From the NCBI GenBank assembly GCA_964035545.1, contig OZ037770.1:2771662-2835661 (forward strand): a DNA stretch of 64,000 bases. Reading direction: 5' to 3'. The notes under the pieces were generated by a model that was not told where the DNA came from, did not search any database, and saw nothing but the letters and a program-made list of their open reading frames with translations. This DNA is from Bugula neritina. Its lineage: Eukaryota > Bryozoa > Gymnolaemata > Cheilostomatida > Bugulidae. Numbering within the stretch: position 1 is the stretch's first letter; the number at the start of each line of letters is the position of its first letter. Of this stretch, positions 1 through 11,627 are shown one piece after another. Made by a program: the position numbers and the translations under genes.

Positions 1-467
1 TTGTTACTCTTGTATTGTGCTTTAGTTTTATGTAACTTTTAGTAGTAATAAGTGCAGACAACTCCAACTAGCAAAGAATCTTCAGTCCTATTTTATATGA
101 CTACTATATGCCTCATTACAGAGTATCTCTATATAAGAATTCCAGGTCTCAATGTGAAGTGTTCACATGACACTAACCTTTAGAGCAATTATTATCAAAC
201 TCAACATTGTTACAGCAGCTGGTGACTGAGCAACCTCTTGGACTGAGAGTTGAACTCTAGATAAATCTATAGTTTTCTTTATCATTTTATAGAACTTGGG
301 TATAAATCTTGGCACAGCTGCGTGGGGTTTATTCTGCTTGAATATTGATAACATAATGCCATGTACTACAAGCATTAGCTGTCAGTGGTTACTATCATTT
401 AGTTTGAGTGAAACAGTTAGTAAAATTCATTTCCTGTGAGTAGAACTCAGTCCAACTCAGCTCAGTT

Positions 468-832
468 ACTGTAAGTAAGTAGGTCACTGCAAGTAAATAT
501 GTTGCTGTAAGTAAGTAAGTCACTGTCAGTTAATAAGTCACTGTAAGTAAGTAGGTCACTGTTAGTAAGTATCTCACTGTTAGTTAATAAGTCACTGTTA
601 GTTAATAAGTCACTGTAAGTAAGTAAGTCACTGTAAGTAAGTAGTTCGTTGATAGTAAAAATGTCACTGTAATTAAGTAAATCACTGTAAGTAAGTAGGT
701 CGTTGTTAGTAAGTAAGTCACTGTTAGTTAATAAGTCACTGTAAGTAAGTAAGTCACTGTAAGTAAGTAGGTCGTTGTTAGTAAGTAAGTCACTGTTAGT
801 AAGTAGGTCATTGTTAGTAAGTAGGTCGCTGC
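468..832. repeat. Minisatellite, 18-bp unit
   Basis: About 20 imperfect copies of an 18-bp unit, CACTGTAAGTAAGTAGGT, with TAG/AAG and GTC/GTT variants. It produces an artificial six-residue repeat reading frame on the - strand. Every unit contains GTAAGT, the consensus 5' splice donor. Confidence 0.9.
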
Positions 833-2553
833 ACTGTCTGATTATCAACTCTCAAGAGAAAAAAGTTCCACCGTTCATTCTGCACTTCATGAGACGAAAT
901 TAGATGAATATTGATATTCAATCATCAAATTATATACTTGCTTTGATGCTGACAACTTTGTTTTGATAACTGGATGCTTTCATCTGCCAAAATATAGAGA
1001 GCTGCTATTCATTCTGCAGCTGGAATATTTCAACACATGACCTAATTTGTAATGATGGAACTTTAATAGAGTATTCCTTGGGTAGTGGTAGTGTGTATTT
1101 GTGAGTAGACTTTGCATTGAGCTCACCGAACCCTTCATTACAGTAACCAAGAGAACCGAATATAGCTTAAATTATTCATTTGTTCTAATATTTATAGCAT
1201 AGGCTTTTCTTGATTGTCTACATCAAACTGCGCCTATATTATTCTATCAAATGTGATGTAATATTTAGTATATTCTCTATGGCATGGCCATGCTGTGTAT
1301 GATGTCACGCGGGTACAGCTGATAGTTGAGAAATTACCTTCTCCATGTTGTTGATTTCTTTGGATTACTGCTTTAGCCTGAGATTTTAAATTACGTTTAA
1401 TGTTTTTGGCTGCCCTCTCTGCATTATAAAGACTCAGTGAATGTGTGAATTTTCACTCACTAATACTATATGCAGGTGGAAAAGTGTGTTAAATTACCGA
1501 AAGATATTTTTATAATGCTACTAGGGAACTCATTGAAACTGCCTCTGATTAGCCAAATAGAACCTTTAGCTGAGAATCATAAAAGTATAATATATATGAT
1601 AACTGCTATTATATCATCAGTTTATCAACCTTAATCTCATTCATTGCATCTACATACTATCTCTGAAAATATATTCTAGTTGTACGAATAAATTGTCTTA
1701 AAATATTAAGAGAAGTTATTATCTAATGTAGGAAAGATGCCAAAATATGTTTCCTACTAAGGAATTAGTAAATTAATTAGTAAGAGAGCAGATATAGTAA
1801 AATCTCCCCTGCAGTGTCTTTGCATACTCATGTACTAAAAGACTGGTTTATTGTTGAGAGTACATCTGTGTATTGATTCTGACTCAGGAAAACATTTCCT
1901 TCTAGAAAGTTCTGTTAAGAAAGATAATATATATAATCCTCAATATAGATATGATATGAATATAAATATTAATTATTGCTATAGGCTTGACTTTTTGCTG
2001 CAAGTGCAGTAATGGAGGAAATAAAAAACCTTTGTTCTAATTGTAATATGTAACAAAAAAATTTTTACTCGCATCTTAAAAGAAAGGTTTATTCAAAAAT
2101 TGAAAATCTTGTTTCAACTTTTCCCTATTTTCATTTACTGTCTGCTAGTTTAATTGTTTTCAGTAGCTATCTTCTTTAGTATCTTAAACTGCATTGTGTA
2201 TCTTTCTAGAATATTTAAATTCAGCCATCAAAAACTATGTAATTATAGTTATTCTGTTGAATCAATTTGTTTCACAGATTAGTATAGTGATATATTAATA
2301 CATACATTATATTATTATTATGGTGGCAGTATTGTTGCATTGGGAGTTGCTTTTCCTTTTTTGAAAATGGAATCCAAAATCATACGCCATGTAATTTGAG
2401 ATGATAAAAGTGTGATGTTTTCATTAAAACAATGTTTTCAGCTTTAAATATAGTTCTTAGAGATAAAGGAATACCATAGATTATCTTTACTCTTATTTTT
2501 CTGCTGGTAGAGTTGGCATTCAGAAGATATAAATTTTGTTGCTGTTAAAGTGT

Positions 2554-2632
2554 TGTGTTAACTCAGTAGCTGCTGTGGTGTGATGGTAGTGTGCCTGCTT
2601 GCAAACTGGAAGTCTTGGGTTCAAAATTTTTA
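2554..2632 (+). mobile_element. tRNA-derived SINE fragment
   Basis: The sequence has an A-box-like segment (TGGTGTGATGGTAGT) followed about 35 bases later by a B-box-like GGGTTCAAAA, the internal RNA polymerase III promoter arrangement of tRNA-derived SINEs. A related copy in the opposite orientation lies at 6362-6450 and shares the core CCTGCTTGCAA. It cannot be a functional tRNA: there is no clear acceptor stem pairing. Confidence 0.55.
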
Positions 2633-3010
2633 TCAACTTTAAGATCTAATTTTATGCAACTGAAAAGTTAAACTAAAAACTAATAGGCTACTCACAGAGC
2701 TTTAGAATGCCCTTTCAACAAACCCCTCATTTATTATGTAAAGAACAGTGCATTGTGGGGTTTAAATTGCTGCAGTGAAAGTATGATTAGCCTCATTGTT
2801 TACATGGCATAGTGTAGAGTGTGTTGAAAGGTTAGACCTGTTTATATATTTGTATGGACGTTAAAAGGCATTAATAATAAATAAGGGGATCAATACAAAT
2901 ACTACCTGAATTAAACTGTTATAGGTGTACCTGTGTTGAATAGTATAGTAACTTTAGAGCTAATGGTGGAGCTGTAGTGTTAGCTGTAGTTGTTTCTAGC
3001 TGACTGTGAG

Positions 3011-3335
3011 AGGTAAGTACAGTAAGTATAGTCTGTGAGAGGTAAGTGTAATCTGTGAAAGGTAAGTATAGTCTGTGAGGGGTAAGTGTAATCTGTGAAA
3101 GATAAGTACAGTCTGTGAGGGGTAAGTGTAATCTGTGAAAGATAAGTACAGTCTGTGAGGGGTAAGTGTAATCTGTGAAAGGTAAGTATAGTCTGTGAGG
3201 GGTAAGTGTAATCTGTGAAAGATAAGTACAGTCTGTGAGGGGTAAGTGTAATCTGTGAAAGGTAAGTATAGTCTGTGAGGGGTAAGTGTAATCTGTGAAA
3301 GGTAAGTATAGTCCGAGAAAGGTAAGTGTAAAGTG
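3011..3335. repeat. Minisatellite, 20-bp unit in a 40-bp higher-order pattern
   Basis: Two related 20-mers alternate: GTCTGTGAGGGGTAAGTGTA and ATCTGTGAAAGATAAGTACA. This gives a 40-bp higher-order repeat, about eight periods long. Most units contain GGTAAGT or GATAAGT, resembling 5' splice donors. Reading frames across it on the - strand are repeat artefacts. Confidence 0.9.
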
Positions 3336-3424
3336 TGACAAGATGACACTCAGTTGCTATGATAAAGAGAGAGACATTATTATTACAAACTCTACAGTGG
3401 TTTTTTGGTTAATAAAAAAATGTG

Positions 3425-3490
3425 CTGACAGTTGGGCGTGAACCCAATTAGAGTGGATTGGCACAGTGAATAATTATCCATTACCCTGAC
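3425..3490 (-). mobile_element. Degenerate tRNA-SINE remnant
   Basis: On the - strand the segment reads as a tRNA-like 5' half followed by GGGTTCACGCC, which resembles a B box. It is short and diverged, and is assigned only by analogy with the clearer SINE copies at 6362-6450 and 7485-7675. Confidence 0.3.
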
Positions 3491-4975
3491 TAGCAAACAT
3501 TCGTAACCAACCGTAATCCAAATTATTAGTTCAAGAGTTCAGCTTGTTTTTAGTTATTTTTCTTTTCGGCAGCAACACTACTAACATATATACTGAGGTT
3601 ACATAATATTGTTATTTTATCAATACTGCTTATAGGTCTAAATTATTTATAGATAATTCCGCATATAAAAGACAGAAAAATAGTTCTAATTTTACTAGTT
3701 TATTTGTTTTCATTATTGGTTTTAGCAAATCACAATGTAGCATTAGAAGCTATTTTAAGTCAGTAAAAGCAACCAAATTAAACAAAGTAAAATCAGCTTT
3801 TTAAAAAATTGGGCCTTCAACTTTGTGCTTATGTCAGCTTTTATTGTTTGAAGTGTTGCTAATTATATCATGCAGTTAAATAAACCACCCAGCCTTGTCA
3901 GTTCTATGGAATATGAATGTGGGACAGTGAGAACTACTTACATTAAGATTTAGAGCAGTATATTCAGTTAGATTATATTATATAGAGATTGGAAGACTGC
4001 AGTGAGCTTGAGGGAGCAAAGGTAGTTTTATATTTTGTCCTTTTGTTATATGTTATATGAATATAATATAAAATCTTGTTTGGTTTTACTATGTGTTCAT
4101 ACTGCATTAAATTATGTAGTATAGTAACATTATGTTATCAGATTTCACAGTGAATTTCGTATAAAATTAAAATTTTGACCAAAACTCAATGAGCCCAAAT
4201 TTTAACAGCTCACAAAATATAACTGAAACTAAAAATTTGATAGTTCTGTAAATAGACTGCAGGTGATTATAGAAGAAAGCTAAACATGCTATTTTTAGAC
4301 CTGCATGGTCTGTTTAATATAAGTATGAGATATACTGTATAACGTGATATTCTATATTATTGTAAACTACTCGTGTATTAACCCAGGTAAAACATGCAAG
4401 AAATTAATAAACTTATTGTAGCAATGCACAGCAAGTTTCTTCTGCATTGTATAGGTTTAAACTTTCAAGGGTGTCTTGAGTAGAGTGAATGTTATTAAGC
4501 CTTCCTTCTAGGGCTAGTCTCATAGCTATTAAAGAAGGGGTCGCTCCACTCTTCTGGGATAAAAATAAATAATGTAGAGGTTTAAACTCACTGAGGGAAT
4601 TTGTCTTTTATATTACATTTTGCAGTGAATAGAGGGCATGCAAAGCGTTACTCTGTTATTAATGCCCCATCATTCATACATCGTAGCTATTACTTATCTG
4701 GTAACCAATCAGATGTCAGCATTCGCCATGACAACCAATTAAATAGTAGCGTATCCATGGCAACTGCAAACATGTTACAGCCGATATTGCCACTGCTTTA
4801 AGCTAATACTTAATATTACATGTGACAGTGTTTATCTGCTTCGCAGTGTGTTATTTAAAAAACCATTCTCGTGTAGGTGTTTAATGTAATTGTACTTCCT
4901 ATTTTAGTATTTGCTGTCGATAAATCGTCACATTACCCGCTGCCAGTGTTTGCTGCCGCAGGTGGATCTGGCAAG

Positions 4976-7900
4976 ATGGAGCTGTTTGGAGGATGCTGTG
5001 GGTGTGGAGGGGAGTTGCCGAGTCTCAGCGAGTCGGTGGAGTCCGAGAAGTAAGTGAGAGGTCGTTGAGTTTCAGTGAGTGAGTGAGACATCATTGGGTT
5101 TCAGTTAGTAAGTGAGAGGTCGTTGGGTTCCAGTGAGTGAGTGAGAAATCGTTGGGTTTCAGTGAGTGAGTGAGAGGTCATTGGGTTTCAGTGAGTGGGT
5201 GAGAGGTCGTTGGGTTTCAGTGACATAGAGTCATTTTTCGACTATTTTTTAAATTGACTTGATTTTATGTAATTATTTCATCCTAGTTCCACCAGCCAGC
5301 GTAGTCCTAGTTTATCTGTTTCTCTAATTATATGTAGCCCTAGTTCTGTCTCTACACATAGTCATAGTTCTATCTCTACACATAGCCGTAGTTCTATCTC
5401 TACACAGCCCTAGTTCTATCTCTACACATAGCCTTTGTTCTATCTCTACACATAGCCTTTGTTCTATCTCTACACATAGCCCTTGTTCTATCTCTACACA
5501 TAGCCCCAGTTCTATCCCTACACATAGCCTTTGTTCCACCCACAGATTCTCAGCTATTCAGAGTCTGGACTACTACGTAGAGGAGTGGGCGTATAACGAG
5601 CTCAAGTCTATGATCAACGTAGGAACTTCCTGCTTTACTCGAGAGAAGGTACCAAAGAGAAAAGACCTTGACATCAAAGTACACTGGGATTGTGTTACCT
5701 TCACTCATGGTGAGTTGGAAACCTACCTTCACAAGCAAAGAAGATTTCAGTTCAATAATATTTTTACATCTCTAGCATTTAGGTGCAGTAGTAGATACAT
5801 TGAGATAGCCTAAGTTCTTTAATTTTTTCTATAGATTTTGGCTTGGGACACGGGTTGACATTTTTGTGAAAACATAACTTCTTTTGCTGCATTTCTAATC
5901 TAGAACACAGGCTTTTCCCAAGTTCTCTGTTACTGCACCTACCTCCTATCTAGTGGAGTACTTTTCGGCTTGTATCGTTTAGTTTACTTTTAAGTTTTGT
6001 AAGTCCAATGTATACTTAAAACTTTATTGCACATTTTTTACTCTTAAAAATTTTTTTGGCTTATAGAAACACCAGAGCAACTGAAACCTCAGTCGGAGAA
6101 AGAGCGAGCTGCAGAAACTGAACTGAATAACGTGGAGTCAGCACCTTTGATTAGCTCCGCCTCTGCTCAAGATGGCTTCCACGCCAAAAACAAGATGGAG
6201 AATCTGCATCACGAGACGTTCTCAGTAACGGTAGGACTTCCTTTTATTAAAATACCTTTTACTGACTTTAAACTGCTGTTTGATGTTAACTTATTCCCAT
6301 TTTGCTATTCCAAAAAGATTTGCCATTTTTCACTATCATTAGGTAAAATAATTTCCCTCACTGGAATTTAAACCCGGGACCTCCGGCTTGCAAGCAGGAG
6401 AGCTAACCATAGCACCACAGAGGCTACAGGGTTAACTCAACACTACAGTGTCAAGATTATAAAAAAATAATTATTAATTATACAACTCCATTGCTTAAAG
6501 CATCAATCACTGTGAAAAAATTAAGGTTTTCGGGCAGGGTAAAAACTCTGATTCTTTCCTCATTACCTGATTGGAGGATTTTTTTTTGACATCACCAATT
6601 GTGTCACGCTCTAGTCATAACTCTGTGACTCATAGTTCTATTATACTGCAACTATTGCGGATGATTCTAATTTTATTTCAGTTTGACAACACGACTGGCG
6701 ATGAGTGTAACACTACCCTGACAGCCAATAGGAAAGTCAGAGCTGCGTACGAAGTTGACGTACACAAAAGTGTACAGACTGGCCACAACCTTCAACTCTC
6801 ATTCAAAGCAGGGAATGACGAATCTCCTGTAAGTACTAGATTATTGTTTACAAAAGACTGACAACTCCCAATTTTTATAACTCATGGCCAGACAATTCCT
6901 AATAGTTTGTTAGACTGAATTTTCTTGCTATATAAGTTTTATACATGTACTTGACATGTATGTACATGTGTTTGACCTACATATACATGTATTTGACTTA
7001 TTTGCATGTACTTGATATACACATTCAGGTAATTCTTTTAAATGTAAATTTTCTTTGATAATCATGCAAGTTTGAACAAGTATTTGCCATTCCTACACTT
7101 GTGGTCCAGAATGTGTCTAAAGTAAAAAGCAGATTCTTTCTTTATTCACTATTTCTTGGGTGATAATAATTTATTAGAGTTGCCTTCTTATTAAAAAGTG
7201 AATATTGTAAAACATGCTGCTAGTAAAATGAGTGTTTTGGTTACTTATTTTAGTTTTACTTATCGAAACGTATACACATACACATATTTTTAAGTTCTCT
7301 GGAATTGTTAGAGTTAATTACTGTTTAATTGCATGGTATGAATTTATATTAATTACATTTTATAATTATTTGGTTAAAGTGTAGAATATTATCATATAAC
7401 CTAGCTGGTGTTATAATTATTAATTTATTAATTTGTCTATATTTATAATAGCATTACTGTTATAAAACTCGCGCAAGTTTATAGTCGCTATCCCTGTGAG
7501 AAACCCCTGATGGAAAGGTTCTTGTTAGAACAGGCCAAGGACTTGTTCAAATGAGGCACAGGAGTAATTATGACTGGATGCTCTTCCTAACATCACCAAT
7601 GTCGGGGTTCGAACCCACGACTTCGTGTTCACAAAGCGAACGCTTTAACCCCTAGACCACAGCTGCTCCCTAATTCTTGTATCTCTATGTCAAACCAAAA
7701 CTTCAAGATGTAATTTCTTGGAAATCCGCTGATTGATTGAAATACCACGGCTTTCAAAGTGTTCAGGCTGAAAACCTGGCAATTGCTGTAAAACCATTTA
7801 GTTATTTATATTATGCCTACTCATATAATATTACTAACATGTAACCATATTGCTGCATATCATAATATGCATATTATCATTTACTACTACTATTCTATTC

Positions 7901-10900
7901 TATATTACTACCTACTATATTACTGCATATATTACTGTATATATTACTGTGTATATTACTGTATATATTACTGCATATATTACTGTGTATATTACTGTAT
8001 ATATTACTACTATATTACTGTGTATATTACCGTATATATTACTGTGTATATTACTGCATATATTACTGTGTATATTACTGTATATATTACTGCATATATT
8101 ACTGCATATATTACTGCATATATTACTACTATATTACTGTATATATTACTGCATATATTACTGCATATGTTACTGCATATATTACTGCGTATATTACTAC
8201 TATATTACTGTATATATTACTGTATATATTACTACTATATTACTGTATATATTACTGCATATTTTACTGCATATTTTACTGCATATATTACTGCATATAT
8301 TACTGTATATATTACTACTATATTACTGTATATATTACTGTGCATATTACTGCATATATTACTGTGTATATTACTTCATATATTACTTCATATATTACTT
8401 CATATATTACTGTATATATTACTGTATATATTACTGCATATATTACTGCATATATTACTGCATATATTACTGCGTATATTACTGCGTATATTACTGCGTA
8501 TATTACTGCATATATTACTGCATATATTACTGTATATATTACTGTATATATTACTGCATATATTACTGCATATATTACTGCATATATTACTGCATATATT
8601 ACTGTATATATTACTACTATATTACTGTATATATTACTGTATATATTACTGCGTATATTACTGCGTATATTACTGCATATATTACTGCATATATTACTGC
8701 ATATAATACTGTATAATTATATTACTACTATATTACTGCATATATTACTGCATATATTACTGCATATATTACTGTATATATTACTGCATATATTACTGCA
8801 TATATTACCGCATATATTACTGCATATATTACTGTATATATTACTGCATATATTAATGTATATATTACCGCATATATTACTGTATATATTACTGCATATA
8901 TTACCGCATATATTACTGTATATTCATATCTTGAAGGTCCAAGCAGAGGCAGCCTACGAGTTCAATAAAATGCTGGAGGATTATAAAGGAGAGAAGAAAA
9001 CAGAAGAAATGGAAACGGAACTTCACACTGAATGCCCCGTATTGGTTAAAGGAAATCATAAAACTGAGGCTAAGTATGTCTCATAGTGTAATGTGTAATA
9101 ATATTGACCAGAGACAATTTTTGTTTGTGGGGTTATTTATTTCATAATTCAAAAGTGTTTAAAGTTATTTTGGGCACACAGCTTAATGATGAAAGATAAT
9201 TTTAAATCGTTCGGGTTGCCTATACTTTATAAGATCTGATATTAGAACTGGTCAAATGTTTTTATATAAATCAACCTTTAGAGTTTAGACTAAAAAATAA
9301 AAAGATGATAATCAGCTAAAATATTAGTGAGAATAATTCATTAATTTTAATTTATTTTAACCAAAAATACGGCTTGTATTTCAAAATAGCATCATTTAAC
9401 GATTCACTTTTCGTTACAGGTTTGTGACAACTTATCAGAACTACAAGAAGACTCTGCACATCAAATCCAAATTTGAAGGAACAATCAATATTGACATTAC
9501 GGGAAAGAAAAAGAAAAATGGGCAAGTAGTTTTAAAAGAGAACACAACTCTCAGTATTTTCATTCCTTTGCATTACCTAAATAGATGCTTGTTTAGATGA
9601 ATTTGTCATTTCATTCAATTTGCAACTTAATCAAACATCAATGAAATATTCACTGCACAATTTTGAGGTTAATAAGCTTGAAAACATGAGGTAGGTGCTG
9701 TAAGAAATTGAGAAAAGCCTGTGTTCTAGATTAAAAATGAAGCAAAAGAAGTTATGTTCAAAAATTTCAGCCCGCGCCCCAAATCAGAATTTATAAAGAA
9801 ACTTAAATTTAAGCTATCTCAATTTCTCCACTACTGATTCTAAAAGTAAAATTTTGTATATTTAAACAAGCCTTTTGCCATCTAGCATCTTTTATTACTG
9901 GCAAATATGAATTCGCAAGAATTTTATATACATAAATCATCAGGCCATTAATATTACTTTTAAATGACATTACCTATACCATTGAATATGATAGACATAC
10001 TTCATGCGTGCATTATTGTGTTTAGTAAACCTCAATGTTTCAAATTAAACGCTAACAGTTTATTGAGTAGACCTTAAGTCTTATATTAAGGGTAAGTTTT
10101 AGCTTCAACATGCTTGCTGATTGGCTACTTGTTTCATGATTGAGCCAATAATTGGGTAGATAACATGTACACTGTTTGAGTTGAAATACACTTTTAAAGT
10201 CATAATTCAAACAACATACTTTCATAATTTTATGTTCGTAAAACATAAATCTATAATTATATATTATATTATATATTATATTATATAATTATGTACTATA
10301 TATATTATATTATATTATATGTTACATATATTATAGTGAAGCATAGAAACTTGACATTCGGATAAAAAAGCAAAACGGCAGTATTTTGTAAAATGGCTTA
10401 AGCCTCTCGTTCTTTTGTATTCTTCTGCAAGCTAAGATTTTGTACAATAGAAGTTGTCTTCCCTGCCTCATGACTTGGAATCAAGCAGCGTCTATTTTTA
10501 GCTACTCTAGCAATGACGAGTCAAATGTGAAATTTATTTACGATTTCAATTATCCACAATTTTATTGACTTCATCAAATTCTTTGTAGAAAGAGATTTTA
10601 CAAGCCGCTAGCGGAAGATGCCGGAAGGATATTCTACCAGATAAAGAAGGAGGCTGACTCACCTCTATCTAAGATGATTGACGTTGATGAAGATCTGGTA
10701 ATTGTCTTCCTTTGATCTCATATATAAGTATTTAGTAGTTTAAGTTGTCAAACTGAGCCAGGCTTATGTGTTCTCCTCATTGCATCGAGTAATGATTAAC
10801 AAACTGGAAATATGAAACTAGTTTTAAATTTTATTGTAACTAAACTTTATGAGACATATTTATTATTTGAGTAAATTTTAAAAACTAAATTATGCTTGAT

Positions 10901-11627
10901 TCAAAGTCAATGCTAAAAGAGTCCTTAATATGCACTTAAACCTGGTTTAGCAAAGGTACAGTAAACGAAAATTTTCAATAGCCTTAATTTTGTATCTTAA
11001 TAAATTTAGGTTTAGGGTTTGGGTTATAGTCTTCACGGGAGCATATATTTTTAGCTAATTTTCTAATTGAGAACACAGTCCTTTCTCAATTTCACCAACC
11101 TTAGAGTTACGCTCTTGAAGTTAACATAGTTTTATCATGATTGTGGTGTAAAATTTTTGCCCGCTGAGGTAAAAATTTTGCATCACAACCCTGTGGCGTT
11201 AACCAATTACACCACAGGGGTCCAGTGGGCAAAGTCAACACTACATCCTACCCAGTTTTCAAAAACCCCACTGGCCTTTCCACTACTCCTTCAAGCTCTT
11301 CTTGTCTCTCAACTCTTTTGGAATACTACCAGACGACACTAAGGACTGGAATAACTTATACAATTTCTGCCCCCCCCCCTTTCCCCCTACTGGAAGTCAA
11401 ACCACAGACCCCCCCCCGACTTGCGCTAACCAATCACACCACTGGATAAACACAGCACTACATGTTATTTCTTCAACTCTATACAGTATTTCCTGTTTCA
11501 GGTCGTCACCTACACGAGTAGCGCTACGTTCTGTTCGAGTTTTGGAGTAGACACTCACGTCGTACTCAACTCATATCCTCTAACTTCTGCTCAGAGTCCT
11601 GCTGCTACGACAAGTCCAGCAGAATGA
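4976..11627 (+). CDS. Putative aerolysin/ETX-MTX2-like beta-rich protein, 8 exons, 340 aa
   Basis: Exons are 4976-5049, 5546-5709, 6067-6230, 6682-6828, 8937-9073, 9420-9521, 10589-10697 and 11502-11627; all junctions keep frame, with the stop at 11625-11627. The start has a good context (GGCAAGATGG) and opens with a Cys/Gly-rich stretch (CCGCGG). There is no signal peptide. The middle (about residues 130-270) begins FDNTTGDE, followed by alternating Thr/Ser-rich polar strands, a break, then more strands (KFVTTYQNYK, KSKFEGTINI). This layout is typical of the pore-forming region of aerolysin/ETX-MTX2-fold proteins, which oligomerise and insert a beta-barrel into membranes. That assignment is by pattern only; no diagnostic residue settles it, and the N-terminal 120 residues are unrecognised. 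Intron 6 uses a GC donor. Introns 1, 2 and 4 carry tandem arrays. The reading frame is intact. Gene confidence is about 0.85; the family assignment is weaker. Confidence 0.5.
5050..5222. repeat. Minisatellite starting at the exon 1 donor
   Basis: About five copies of a unit of 29-34 bp built from GTGAGTGAGTGAGAGGTC followed by GTTGGGTTTCA. The first unit is the real 5' splice site of gene 1 exon 1 (GAGAA|GTAAGTGAGAGG). Each later unit carries both a donor-like GTGAGT and an acceptor-like GGTTTCAG. Confidence 0.85.
5330..5536. repeat. Minisatellite, 24-bp unit, before exon 2
   Basis: Eight to nine copies of TAGTTCTATCTCTACACATAGCCC-like units (first 20 bases TAGTTCTATCTCTACACATA). The array ends 9 bases before gene 1 exon 2, so it supplies much of that exon's pyrimidine-rich 3' splice region. 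The - strand reading frame of 71 codons is a repeat artefact. Confidence 0.9.
5783..5945 (+). mobile_element. MITE, palindromic family A (copy 1)
   Basis: This non-coding element has terminal inverted repeats beginning TAGGTGCAGTA and ending TACTGCACCTA. Internally it has the family landmarks GAGATAGCCTAAG, a CATAACTTCTT core and GAACACAGGCTTTTC. It lies in intron 2 of gene 1. The TA at both ends fits a TA target duplication, as in Tc1/mariner- or PIF/Harbinger-derived MITEs; the parent transposon is not in the window. Confidence 0.65.
6362..6450 (-). mobile_element. tRNA-derived SINE fragment
   Basis: Read on the - strand it has TGTGGTGCTATGGTTAGC (A-box-like) and GGTCCCGGGTTTAAATTCC (B-box-like). 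It is the same family as 2554-2632, in opposite orientation, inside intron 3 of gene 1. Confidence 0.6.
7485..7675 (-). mobile_element. tRNA-derived SINE, best preserved copy
   Basis: On the - strand the head is tRNA-like: an A-box-like GTGGTCTAGGGGTTAAAGCG, then GTGGGTTCGAACCCC as a near-perfect B box. The body follows with GGAAGAGCATCCAGTCA, close to the GGAAGGGCATCC-type core seen in tRNA-SINEs of several invertebrates. Related decayed copies lie at about 15235-15300 and 47380-47515. It sits in intron 4 of gene 1. Confidence 0.75.
7905..8928. repeat. Minisatellite, 12-bp unit, about 1 kb
   Basis: About 85 copies of TATTACTGCATA, with TATA, TGTA, CGTA and TTCA variants and occasional TACTAC insertions. 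The array ends within 10 bases of gene 1 exon 5 (8937). Because 12 is a multiple of three, it creates long reading frames in three frames on the + strand (297, 288 and 248 codons) made of four-residue repeats. None of these is a gene, although the last one runs into genuine exon 5 sequence. Confidence 0.95.
9683..9840 (-). mobile_element. MITE family A (copy 2, inverted)
   Basis: Reverse-complement copy of the element at 5783-5945. It begins GGTAGGTGCTGTAAGAAATT and contains CCTGTGTTCTAGATTA and AAGAAGTTATGTTC, ending CTATCTCAATTTCTCCACTA. It lies in intron 6 of gene 1. Confidence 0.6.
10255..10335. repeat. AT-rich microsatellite
   Basis: Runs of (ATATT)n and (TATA)n over about 80 bases in intron 6 of gene 1. 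Nothing else is seen in the surrounding intron. Confidence 0.8.
10955..11105 (+). mobile_element. Degenerate MITE family A (copy 3)
   Basis: Retains GGTTTAGGGTTTGGGTTATA, GAACACAGTCCTTTCTCAAT and the TTTCACCAACC tail in the order of the better copies. The 5' inverted repeat is not recognisable. It lies in intron 7 of gene 1. Confidence 0.4.
11150..11465 (-). mobile_element. Two SINE-like tRNA-derived fragments
   Basis: On the - strand, 11158-11235 contains CCCTGTGGTGTAATTGGTTA and 11385-11465 contains CCAGTGGTGTGATTGGTTAG, both A-box-like and similar to each other. Two poly-C runs (about 11370 and 11410) lie between and within them. The 3' halves are decayed. The + strand reading frames of 61-82 codons here are not genes; the one that enters 11502 overlaps genuine exon 8 of gene 1. 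Confidence 0.45.

Larger units (their letters stand above)
1..4975. other. Intergenic or upstream region without a recognisable gene
   Basis: This AT-rich stretch holds two minisatellites (468-832 and 3011-3335) and tRNA-SINE remnants (2554-2632 and about 3425-3490), listed separately. The short reading frames, such as the 66-codon one at 4601-4801, show no splice-linked continuation, no recognisable domain and no coding-like composition. A 3' splice acceptor (TGCCGCAG) lies just before the start of gene 1 at about 4954-4961, so an untranslated first exon may be located somewhere in this stretch. I cannot place it. Confidence 0.6.

Noticed and set aside
2554..2632. Functional tRNA gene
   Set aside because: Only A- and B-box-like parts are present; no cloverleaf with paired acceptor stem could be formed.
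4601..4801. 66-codon frame upstream of gene 1
   Set aside because: No domain, no plausible splice continuation and no other support.
7813..9086. Three long + strand frames of Ile-Thr-Val-Tyr or Tyr-Cys-Ile-Tyr repeats
   Set aside because: Artefacts of the 12-bp minisatellite in intron 4; only the final part overlaps genuine exon 5 of gene 1.
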